The notes below the pieces were generated by a model that did no database searches, was not told the origin of the DNA, and saw only the letters and a program-made list of their open reading frames with translations. A stretch of DNA of 64,000 nt, taken from the NCBI GenBank assembly GCA_000310025.1, contig FN649727.1:3712528-3776527 (forward strand), written 5' to 3'. Shown in pieces: positions 1 through 10,300 of the stretch (position 1 is the stretch's first letter; each line of letters opens with the position of its first letter). Origin of the DNA: Ectocarpus siliculosus (taxonomy: Eukaryota > Sar > Phaeophyceae > Ectocarpales > Ectocarpaceae). Both the position numbers and the translations under genes were made by a program.

Positions 1-1119
1 TTTCGCCCGAATTGGCCTGATTGAGGGGCCCGGCGAGCGTTGGCTGTTCGTGGATCACGTGTCAGCTGTTGAGCCGACGGTGGGGGTTACGCGGCCTGCT
101 CGAGTTCGTTGCAACCGAGCCGTTACCTTTGGGAGTTAGGTGGCTGGCCTCCTGGGGGCGACGCAAGAGGACATGGCCAATGTCATCGCGGTCGCACCGT
201 TGCATCTCGACGTCATGACGTTCGGTAGTGCCGGTTTTGCGTCCAACCTTCAGAAATTGCCTGGAATCTGTATCATGTGCGTGGTAATTTTATTTTACTC
301 GCCTTTACTTTTTAAGTGTGCATGAGTATGCTTTTAGGGGGTGGCGTCTTGCTGCAGGTCCGACTGCTGTACTCCGCTGCGTTTGGTCACTCCCTATTAT
401 GTGTTAGTGTTGCCCAATGTCTGTGGGGCATGTGTGCGTTAGCAATACATTGGTTGCGCAGGAATCAAAAATCTTCCTGTTTCTGCAAAGCAGTTTTTGT
501 TGTATTTCTTGTGAAGGCTCTCTTCTCGCGGACACGTCCCCGGGGTATGGAGCAAGTTTTTTTCAACTGTTGGCGTCAAGCACACTCGCCACGGGTGGCT
601 GACGGTCCTCGGGCGTGCGTACTAATGTACCGACGACCCCCCTACGTGCCCCTGAGAAGGAAGCTCGAGAAAAGACTCGCTTCTGCCAGCGAAATATGTC
701 CCGAATCACGAAAACAGGCGAAATGGTACATGTACATAAGATATCTTCACACGGTGATTGGTGTTTTGTATGTTGTGGGTCCTGGCCCCGTTCATCCCCT
801 CGCCTTACCTCCCACCTGCGTGTCTTATTTGTCCTGCGACTGCTGTGGCAGGAGTGGGAGCTGGAGTCGGACTTCACGTCAGCCTTTTACTTGCGCATCA
901 CCTGCTCGTGAGTGCTCTTGTGTTGCTGTTCGTGTTTCCATTCCACTCGGCAAGTTTTCGAGCCAAATAGGAGCGCACCATGTAATGCCCGATATATTGT
1001 CGATTGGGTTTCATTTCCGTTATGTTGCAGATTTTTGGGCCACGTCTCTCAAGTGAGAGTGCCGTCTTGCGAAATTGGCCATCTTAATTTTTTTTTCGTT
1101 GTTTTTTTACGGTGTGCAG
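1..1119. other. Upstream intron/unassigned sequence
   Basis: No exon could be supported here. The next feature begins with a splice acceptor (ag at 1118-1119), so at least the right part is intron of the homoserine dehydrogenase gene. A 246-codon open frame at 316-1056 has no recognisable domain and ends near a T-rich acceptor tract, so I treat it as chance. Upstream catalytic exons of the enzyme must lie further left or outside the window. Confidence 0.5.
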
Positions 1120-1922
1120 GGACGATCTTGGGATCATCCAGCGAGTGGGGGAGCTGGCGGCGGAGAACGGTGTCTCCATCCATGCTATCCTGCAAAACCC
1201 CATCGAGGACGTCGACAACGTTGACTTCGTTGTCACCACGGACCCCTGCAAGTGCGTTGTGTGGCTGCAGCTGCTGTATTTTGCTGATTTAGCGACGTCT
1301 GTTTCGAGAGTCGGACCTTTTGAAGCGTAGTTTGTGAGGCGGTGACGCATAACCTGATGTCTCTGTTTCTTTGACTCGTGCGTCTCCACGGTGCTAAGCG
1401 ACTGGCCAATGGAAACACGCCGGTCCTAGCAGGGAAAAAACACGCTGGAAGGCTTTCTGATCCGATTGTGCGCGTATGTGCTGGATTCGTGAACATTTGT
1501 TTTTCTGAAGTTTTACATACAATTACGGAAAGACTACCCTTGCGAGATATAACCACAGTCGAAAAAAATGTGTTGAATTATTTTTCGTTTACATTGAAAG
1601 GGAGAAAAACCGGCTGGATGCTGGTCTTATATTGAGTATTTAAGCCTGATTTTTGTTTATGTTCGTCGAATTTGACGTCGTTCCGCGGGTTCCATCAGCG
1701 CTAAGAGTCGAATGCCGCCTCCGATTCCGCCCCGGATTTCGTTCACTGCATCTGTTCGATGTAAGAAGGACGATTTCGCACACACTTACCCGCCCGCCTT
1801 CGCCAAATGGGGTATTCGTCTGCTCGTTTTCCTTCAGGCAATCGCAAGTGGACGAGCTGTCGAGCTCCATCGGACAGGAGAAGTGGGCAAAAGGAGTGCC
1901 CCTCATCCTAACTCTCCTGTGA
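1120..1922 (+). CDS. Homoserine dehydrogenase, C-terminal ACT domain (3' partial)
   Basis: Homoserine dehydrogenase reduces aspartate semialdehyde to homoserine in Thr/Met/Ile synthesis; its C-terminal ACT domain commonly binds the regulatory amino acid. Two exons are visible: 1120-1251 and 1838-1922, joined across a GT-AG intron with a split AAG codon. The first encodes DDLGIIQRVGELAAENGVS followed by IHAILQNPIED and VDFVVTTDPCK, the usual beta-alpha-beta-beta ACT pattern. The second encodes QSQVDELSSSIGQEKW, AKGVPLILTLL and a TGA stop. Only the last ~72 residues lie here; the NAD-binding and catalytic exons are to the left. Confidence in the family is high because the ACT segment and short C-terminus match plant and bacterial enzymes. 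A bifunctional aspartokinase-homoserine dehydrogenase cannot be excluded. Confidence 0.8.
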
Positions 1923-3398
1923 TGCGATGAGTCGATGCGATATTTTGACTCTGTTGTTTCACGTGGACTGATCACATGATTCTCGTTATGTTTGCTGAAA
2001 AAGGTATTTGGTAGTGCCCGCCAGGCAGAGGGTCGAAACGTCCAGGTCTGGCGCATTTGTTCGGCTTGACGTTTAGGTTCATTTGATGTCTAAGAATTGA
2101 GTCTTGTCGCACCTGGTAGCATTATCTCAAACGCCGTTGGGTGGACGCATCGGAAGAGCGCTCCATGCTGGAGCTTCACCCCGGTGGGGTGAATGGTTGA
2201 CCGGATTGGTGACTGTAAACTCGGATGATTTGATAGAGCTAGAGAGACTAGCTAGCGAAATAGGGTTCAGGGTATCATATTCTCTCTCGTCGACGGATTT
2301 TTATTTGGTATGGTTCTTGTTTCTTGTCTAAGGCCAACTAAGCTCGGCATTTTTTTGTCGGCTTTTGCGTGGGTAGCGGTAGCGAAGATCCGCGGTTGGA
2401 TGAGTTACCTTGGAGGTATGATCTCTTGTTCTCGTTGGTGGGTGTACGGCTGCGAATCAGAGGTGTCAGCCCTGGTGCGTGGTGAACAAAAAAACAACGA
2501 ATTTACAAAGGGTCGATAACACCGGTGCGCTGCAATATAGGGCCGAGAGCCGAGATTCGGGCACGACGTGGCACTCCTCCGCTCCGTTTGTATTGATCGC
2601 CCGGTTCTCCTGGGATACGGAAAGTCTCACAATGCGGCGAGACGAGCGAAGCTATACCCCGTAGGACGTTCACCATGCGACAACGTCCGGGGGGACGCTT
2701 CTTGGTTATGAAGCAGCAGACCTTGCACGGTGCACCACCGCTCAGTCTGCGCGTCTGACGAAGTCGCTCATGCAACGTACACGCGTCCTCTCATGTTCAG
2801 ACTCGCGTTTTCCGTTTTCTTGCGGGTAGGGAGAGAAGCGAGACGTGAGTTTCGCAGCAGGAGCGTCGAAGCCTCGACAGGGTGTGTGCCATTCGCGCCT
2901 CCGCGAACTTCGTCCGTTGCCGCGACATGTACAGGCGGCCGGGTAAACCTCTCTCGTCACATCGCGCCCCGGCACCTCGTTTGGACAACGAAAGGAGGAC
3001 AATGTTGAGTCATAACTTGATTTGCACGAAAGCGACGATTCAGATGATGATGATGCTAATATCGAACAGTGGTGTTTCGGGGTCCTGGACTGAACGGTGC
3101 CGGGGCGGCGGCAAAACCACTGCTGCAGACCCCTTGTCCGGGTGTCAAGTGCGGATGTGTGTTTTGCCTTGCGTTTGTGCTGCCAAACCTGAAGTAGGCG
3201 GGTGGGGGTGGGTGGCGTAGGACGCAATTTTTACCAGAATTTTCTTTACCGCTTCTCCTCGATGCGTGCGGAGTTGTTACGGAATAAAACAGAGGCTCCT
3301 TCAAAAACGGATCGAGCCTTTCTCCAGACAAAGGCCATGAATGACTGACTGTGTGTGTTTTGTAAGGCTTGACATACTTGTCAAAAGGAGAGCAGATC
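1923..3398. other. Intergenic, no gene seen
   Basis: Between the convergent homoserine dehydrogenase and CCB-like genes. Open frames on both strands (for example the minus frame 3227-2742) are rich in Arg and Cys, lack family features and overlap frames on the other strand. No promoter or RNA gene was recognised. Confidence 0.5.
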
Positions 3399-3846
3399 TG
3401 TGGAGACCACCTTCATAAAGGTAGAAACTCCCCAACGTCTGTCGAGGACGATTCCCTCTTTTCACTATGGCGTCGACGAAGAGATGTCAGGGTGTCTGCT
3501 TGTGGTTGCAAAAGACACAGGTTCAAAACCCGCCGGTCACCAAATTTTCTTCCGGACAACGGAAAAAGAAAAACGGTGGGTGGGCCAAGGGAGGACGCAC
3601 TGGCTATCGAACTCGGAACTTCTGATATCGTGGCGGACGTAGCGAATCCGTAAACACGTACAGAGGATTGTGAAGAATGTGAATCGCCCCGCCGCCAGCC
3701 GGTCGGGTTCCGGTTACCCCAAGAAGACTTCTCTTGCCTGGGAAACAAGAAAGAGTCTCGAAAAAAGGGGGGGGTAATGTGGAGACCACCTTCATAAAGG
3801 TAGAAACTCTCCCCAACGTCTGTCGAGGACGATTCCGTCTTTTCAC
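3399..3846 (+). mobile_element. TRIM-like miniature LTR retrotransposon, 448 bp
   Basis: Two direct terminal repeats of 67-69 bp (3399-3465 and 3778-3846) begin TGTGGAGACCACC and end CTTTTCAC, with few differences. A five-base target-site duplication, AGATC, lies on each side (3394-3398 and 3847-3851). A purine tract (run of A then eight G, about 3762-3775) sits directly before the right repeat, as a polypurine tract should. The 312-bp interior has no coding capacity. This is the architecture of a terminal-repeat retrotransposon in miniature, which needs enzymes in trans. A diverged relative of the repeat occurs at 62817-62885. Confidence 0.7.
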
Positions 3847-4247
3847 AGATCCACTAATAATAATACCATTCGAAAGGAGTTGTGCGCAGGACTGCCTCTT
3901 TCCCACGCCACGATGAGTGTTGCCAACAACAGGACTCCTCCGACTTGCGAACGAACGACTCGTGATCATTGTCCTATTTTGAAAGAAAAAGAGCGAGAGA
4001 TGATCTCGTGGTACTCCAGTTCTATCTCCTTCCCACGATCTCTTGCACCCAAAAGCTGTTCCAGCAAAGCATGACCTTCCCGCACTACCACCGAGCTCAC
4101 CCCGTATTCCTACGCATGTACTGTGCTGATGGTTCAACCGCGCAACGTCTACCTGTCGCTGTCTGTCTCTGTCTCTGTCTGTCTCTCTCCCTCCCTATCT
4201 CTGTGTGTGTTTCCCCGCTCTGAACATACTTTCAACTTCGCGACCCG
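3847..4247. other. Intergenic, pyrimidine-rich 3' flank
   Basis: Downstream flank of the CCB-like gene. It contains a CTGTCT-type simple repeat at about 4150-4200 and no supported gene. Confidence 0.4.
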
Positions 4248-7062
4248 CTACCGCTTCCCTGTACCCACCGCCGCCGGGCCGAGAGCAAGAAAGGCACACA
4301 CCCGCTCAAACCACGCCCCGTCCATCCCCGACAACACGGTCGCGCCCGCCAGGGTCGACCCCAGAAGCACCACCAAATCCCCTCCTCCGTCACCGCGGCC
4401 ACTGGAAGGGCAGGACACCCTGCACAGGACACCCTGCCGGCAGGCGGAGGGCAGCAGTTGCATCAAGGCATCGTTGTCATCACCGTTGGCGCTTCTGTTG
4501 ACGACGGCGGCAGAGGGGGAGCCTGTTTCCTGTTCCCCGGTCTGTGCTGCTGCTGCTGCTGCCGCCGCTGCCGTGGCTTGCTTGAAGGCTGCCGCAACCG
4601 TGTCGCTGGCGTCTGATTCCCCTCCCGTGGCCCCCACCCTACACGTTCGGGGGGAGTTCGCAGATGTGTGAATGCGATCTGTTGTGCATAGTCATTGGTG
4701 GGGTTTACCTGTGCGACTATACCTCTGTGTCTCGGCGCTCTGCAGCAGCCCACCCCCAATCAATCGCTCCTACACGCTCCTCACCTCGCCAGCACCTCCC
4801 CGTCCGAGAACATCACGAAGGAGCAGGCTGCCGTGAGCTGCAGCGCGATGTCCGCCGCCCACATGACCTTCGCCTCGAGGTCGCTCCCCAGCGCCGCGCT
4901 ATCGAAGAACGCCACCTTCGAAAACGTGTACGTGGAAGGTGGAGGCGAGGAGGAGCGCCGGCATAAGGGTTGGGGGCATTCGGAGACACGGGGGCGGGGG
5001 TACGGGGGGCGGTCCCAACCCCATGACTAAAAGTGTGGTTCCTACAAGACCGTCTACCGAAGAAGGGTTATGGGTGAACGAGACACTAGTAAGAGACCCC
5101 AAGGTGTTCCAATTACAGCGAAGAGTGAAAACGCCTCAATAAACTTCCGCAAGCGGTAGGGTTCATTCAACGCCAGGTTACTCTTTGCCCCAAACCATCA
5201 CAAATATGTCACTCCTGAGTGTTGGCTATTGCTTTCCCACGCCCAGGTTTCAGGCTCTAATGAGTGCATCAAGATAAAAAAAAAAATGAGCTTCTCATTG
5301 CCCAAGAGGAGCCCCCGATTTCCCACCTGTCCTTCCCCGGCCGCCGTGTCCATCCCCGGTCCCCCTGCCGAGGCGGGCGCTGCCGCGATCGCTTCCCTTC
5401 TCATCTGCCACACGCGGGGCCCAGGTGAAACCAAAAACGCCCAGTGCACACACGATGAAAACGACTGAAATCGATGGAAATAGAGGGCCTCTGGCATGTC
5501 TGCTACACATGTCCTACCCTCCGAATTGAAAGCAAGTCAAGGATAACGAAAGAAAAAATATCCCGCCGTCAGACCAACGGCATCGCAAGTACAGCGTCGA
5601 CGATGGACGCGCCGTGTGTTACAACGGCACGGGAGTTGAAGGGCGAGGAAGGGGAGAGGAGGTCAAGGATCAAACTGACAAATATGCCCAAAGCCGTCAC
5701 ATGCGCCACAGATTAGCTCGGTGAGAGCCCCACAGGTCAAACAGCAGCCAAACAACGCATCTTTGCTTGTTCGCTATACTGTACCCGTGCCATGGGGGAT
5801 GTGGCACATACTTTGAAGGTTATGCACCCGTGTTCAAGATAGAATTGTGGCCGTCACCTCCAAAGCTCGTTCCTTCTGCTGGTCCAAGAGCGCTTGGGCG
5901 AACAGCGACACTCCCGCAAGCCCCGCTAGTAGTTTGCTGACGAGCTGGAAGATGGTCATCCCCGGCGGCGCAAAGCCTTCTAAGCTCAGGAGACCCAGTA
6001 TCACCACGCCCAAAACAAAGCGCGCCCTAGGAAAGAACAGGTCATATATAGATCGAGAGAAACATAAGAGTAAACGCAGCCATTCAATACGCCTTCTCCG
6101 CTCACACGTACGCCCACCTCTCCGGTAAAGAACAGCTCATTCTGAAAATAGCAGTGGGTTTCCAAACTTCATATCATCCAGCCTAATTCCTCCTAGTCTA
6201 ATGGCGTGCTAAATAGTTAGTCTAACTCGTATGCGTACGCTCACTTGAATCCCTCCAAGCCAGGAACGAAAAATCCCCCTCCCCGCTCGATGGCAGCCGA
6301 GGGACGGCGATAGTTCGTTTTACCGGTTGGCGGGGTATTCTTGGCCATCATCCTGAACCAACAGGGGAAGTCAGCCACAAGACGCAGCATAGACACACGA
6401 CAACGCGATAGAAGATGCGGACGAGATAGTTCGGTCACAAAGAAGAGGCGACAACAACACAACATAGTCTACCGCGACTAATCGCGCGTGACGTCAACAA
6501 AGGAAAGGAACCCCGCCGTGTCCATGCGAAATCATCCAGCGGAACACGTGCGTGCGACAATGGCGAAAAGTGTGTAGACAGAGAGGCAGGCAGGCAGGCA
6601 GGCAGGCAGGTAGGCAGGCAAGGCGACAGACAAACACATAAATGAAGATAGGGACAGAGACATGGAGACAACGGGATCGAGATGCGAACCAGCAAATCTG
6701 ACAGTCCCGTGAACCCACATTTTGCAGAGAACAGAGTTGACTCTGTTGTCAGAGAGCACATCTATACACGCCACCAAACACACCCTTTAGACAACAGAAG
6801 TACACGCAATTCGCTCTCGTGAGGCCACGCGGAATCACCTGAGAGCATAGAAATGTTGCCTGTGGGCTACGCTCGGTCGTGCGATAGCACGCGTAGCATC
6901 AGCAGGATCAGCTGGTATCGGGGGGCTCCAAGAGCAGGGCGCGTTCACCTGCAACAACGTGCTGCCGCTGGCAACATGAAGCGGGCTTGCTGCCGGCAAG
7001 ACAAACGCGAGCCCCCCTCTGCTCGCGAGAGGAAGGAGATACAAGAGCCAGCTAGGTCGCAT
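4248..7062 (-). CDS. Plastid CCB2/CCB4-like cytochrome b6f cofactor-assembly protein
   Basis: Six exons on the minus strand join in phase: 7062-6839, 6352-6245, 6026-5858, 5404-5327, 4915-4785 and 4638-4248, giving 366 residues. The N-terminus is a hydrophobic signal peptide followed by GLAFVLP, an ASAFAP-like motif expected for import into a secondary plastid. Exons 2-3 encode GGGFFVPGLEGFK and a hydrophobic stretch (VLGVVILGLLSLEG) with probable membrane helices. Exon 5 (VMWAADIALQLTA...SDGEVLAR) and exon 6 (DLVVLLGSTL...DGAWFERVCAFL) resemble the soluble part of the CCB2/CCB4 family, which attaches heme c' to cytochrome b6 at the plastid membrane. Exon 6 carries a poly-Ala and Gln insertion. 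Family assignment rests on remembered pattern similarity; gene structure is more certain than the CCB2-versus-CCB4 choice. Confidence 0.7.
6582..6621. repeat. (GGCA)n microsatellite
   Basis: About nine tandem copies of a GGCA/CAGG tetranucleotide with one interruption (GTAG), in intron 1 of the CCB-like gene. Confidence 0.85.
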
Positions 7063-7363
7063 TGTTCCTGGTGGTGATGTGATCAGGACAAGCAGGGGGG
7101 CACCAACCAAGCGTGTGCCTCGTGCCTTGTGCCTTTTGCCGCTCGAACGCTCGAACACAACTTCAGGCGTTTGAGGTTTGAGGTTGCAGGCCGTTGTCAG
7201 GCGTGCATGCCTCTTTCCATTTTTTCGCCCTTTACCGCGAAGTCTACCGGGAAAAATCCCGGGGGTGTAGGCACTCCGGGGACGCCCTACGCACGCGATC
7301 GACAGCGCACACCGCGTCGTGTGGTGTGCTCCACGCCCCAGAGAGAGAGAAAGCGGAAGGAAG
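7063..7363. promoter_or_regulatory. Divergent promoter between CCB-like and FPGS genes
   Basis: The two start codons (7062 minus, 7364 plus) are separated by 301 bp and point away from each other. The interval must hold both 5' UTRs and both core promoters, so shared regulatory sequence is likely. No TATA box or named site is asserted. Function is inferred from gene arrangement only. Confidence 0.5.
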
Positions 7364-10300
7364 ATGGCGGGGGTTCATGGTGCGGGTGGCGATGCTACTG
7401 GCTTACGAACCTTTGAGGATGCCAAGTCGACGCTCTATGGCACCATCTCAGCGGCGGGTGCAGCGCTGGAAAAAGCGTCCAAGTGCGTGACAACTCTTGG
7501 GTCGTGCGCATGTTGCGCAGAATATGTGGATTCTAGCATGGAGGCCGGGCATAGAGTTCCAGGAACCAAACGAAATGGAACGTCGATCCCACTAGCTATT
7601 CTTCATTTCTGGACTGGTTTGCGGACGGGCAATTTGTGGTGGGTGTACACCTTGTTGGCGGCTGCTGGTTTGCGGACGGACATACTGTAGTTCCGGGCCT
7701 GCTTATCGCTGATCCAATCAGAGAGCGCAAGAGCGCCAAACACACGCGTGTGTCTCTACCTATGCATACAGTACTTACCCATACTGCGTGTTGTTGAGCT
7801 TGACGAGCGTCTACTTGGTGATGCTGCTGTTGTTGTGCGTTCGTCTCTCTTTTTCCACCCCCCACCCCTCTCAATCCAGACGAAGAGAGTCAACTGTGAC
7901 GAGCGTCGCAGCATATCTCGACAGAATCCAGGTGAGTGAGCTATTTGATAAAGGGCTGACTGAGTAGTGTAATGGATAAGTCTTTATCAAATACAACATA
8001 TACTCTCGGCCCATTGGCACCCAGATAGATCACTGTAGTTCGAGCAGTAAGGATCTCCGGGGATCCCTACTACTTCAAGACGTCGGCACTTCCGTGGTGG
8101 AAAGCGTAACGCACTTTTGCGTCCTTGAAAACAAAGTCACACACGGACCCCTCGCCAGAGACGCTGCTGGTGGAAATGATGCAAGTTCATCATAAAGTCG
8201 CGGCGCACCGCGGGGGGGGGGTTCTACAGAATCGCAAACATCAATCGCATCGGGATAAAAATTACCCTGTGGGACCGAGTCTTTACCATCCATCAGACCA
8301 ACATCAAGAAACATACTCATGTCCATGATCGGCAAATTGCCCTGGGGAGGGGGTTGATCTCAACTTCACGAAAATCGCGCGGGTCTACGACAGGGGGAAC
8401 TGCAATCTCAGATGAGGCTACGGCAGCCGTGATTACAGGCTGGAAGTCGGAAATAGTCGTTGGCACTACATCAATGTCGATCGGCAGGAATGCAGAATGC
8501 AGCTTGAACTCGCGAGTTCAAGCTTCCAGCCCGCCGGTGGTGCCGCTGCCGGTGTTGTACCTTCGAGTGCGAGCCCGAGTGCGAGCTTCCAGTCCGCCGG
8601 TGCTGCCGGTGTTGCACCTGCGACTTCGAGCTTCCCATCCACCACATCCGGTGTAGTACTTCCGCATTCTGCATTCCTGCCGATCGACATTGATGTAGTC
8701 CCAACGACTATTTCCGACTTCCAGCCTGTAATCACGGCTGCCGTAGCCTCATCTGCGATTGCAGTTCCCCCTGTCGTAGACCCGCGCGATTTTCGTGAAG
8801 TTGAGATCAACCCCCTCGTCCCCCAGGACAATGTGCCGATCATGGACATGAGTTGATGGATGGTAAAGACTCGGTCCCACAGGGTAATTTTATCCCGATG
8901 CGCTTGATGTTTGCGATTCTGCGGACCCCCCCCCCCCCCCCCCACGGTGCACCGTGACGTTTCTGATGAACGTGCAGTGAAGGAAGTGTTTTGGGGTCGA
9001 TTCGTATTCTGTCGAGGAAAGAGAGTGAGAGAAAGAGGAGAGACGAGATTGTACAAGAGAGAGAGAGTCTGGTGAAGGTGGTATCATATTGATTGTTGTG
9101 TTTGCAGTTTGTTCTTGAGTGTGTTGGAGGAGTTGGTAAAGAGGTTTGTGATATTGGTTTTTGCCGGAGCATGACGATGCATACGAGCAGGTGGGCTATT
9201 CGATATACTCGTAGCATAGTATGATGGGTGATATGTTGGGTATACATCTACGGAGATCGCAGTGATGAAGTTCGGAGGAACGGGAAGTTTCTTTGATTTT
9301 CCTTGGGAATGTGATGGAATGGCCGAGATTCGTGGAGATTCCTTTGGTGTTTTAAGCGTGATGCGTGACTTGATGCCGTGACCGATTGACGAGCTTAAGC
9401 ACGCCCCCGATGAATACAACAAGTTTGTACCATCTACTGCCCGCCATGGCCGAGCTGCTCAACGCTCCCAACACCCAGAACTGAGCGACCCGAATTATCG
9501 ATCATGAGCAATATGCCGTTGGTACATTTTATCATGTGCAACGCAATCACCCGAACCAAAAGGTTGCGTGCACATCTTGTAACTTGCAGTTTCCGTTATG
9601 TAGAATCGTTCGTTTTTTAGTTGGTCCTATCTACAGCAGTAGTAGCTGGCGCACCTTGCATGCTACGTATCAGATGGGGTCGAACAGGAGAACTTATGTA
9701 GCACAGGAACTATCGCCCTCTTTGATTTGACCCCGCGCGGTCCCCAAGCAGTTGCAGACCCCACTTATTGTGGAAGGATGACACGATTTCCCAACAACAC
9801 ACAGCAGCAGCTACAATACAAACCCAAGTCCATGGGCGTACATAGCTGCGCGCCTTATCCACTCTCTAACCCTTCCATGCATGTGGGTGGAACACAGCTG
9901 GACCTGTCCGGTCTGTCGGTGATCCATGTCACGGGCACCAAGGGCAAGGGAAGCACCTGCGCGATGGTCGAGTCCATCCTGCGTCACCATGGCTTCAGGA
10001 CAGGTACGGCTAGCAACATCCCGGCTCCGACTTGTTCTCTTGCTTGGATCAAGAGCTGTTGCACGTGTGCCTCGGATATAGAGCTGTTGCACGTGTCCCT
10101 GTTGTCCAAAGAAGCAGGAGCGCGAGAACAAGCCTGCACCCCTTATAATGCCCCTAGAATTGCACTTCCTGCTCCTCCCCCACATTTTTTATCTCACGCA
10201 ACGCTGTTCCCGTCGGCGTCGTCGCTCACGCTTGAAACAACGCACGCTCGGAAACAGGCTTGTACACCTCGCCACACCTGCTCGAAGTCACGGAGCGGGT

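Noticed and set aside
316-1056. 246-codon plus-strand open frame
   Set aside because: Cys/Arg-rich, no domain, overlapped by open frames on both strands, and lies in what appears to be intron upstream of a spliced exon.
3490-3545. tRNA-like GGTTCAAAACCC motif
   Set aside because: Only the TTCAAAA core fits; flanking stems do not pair and it lies inside the TRIM interior.
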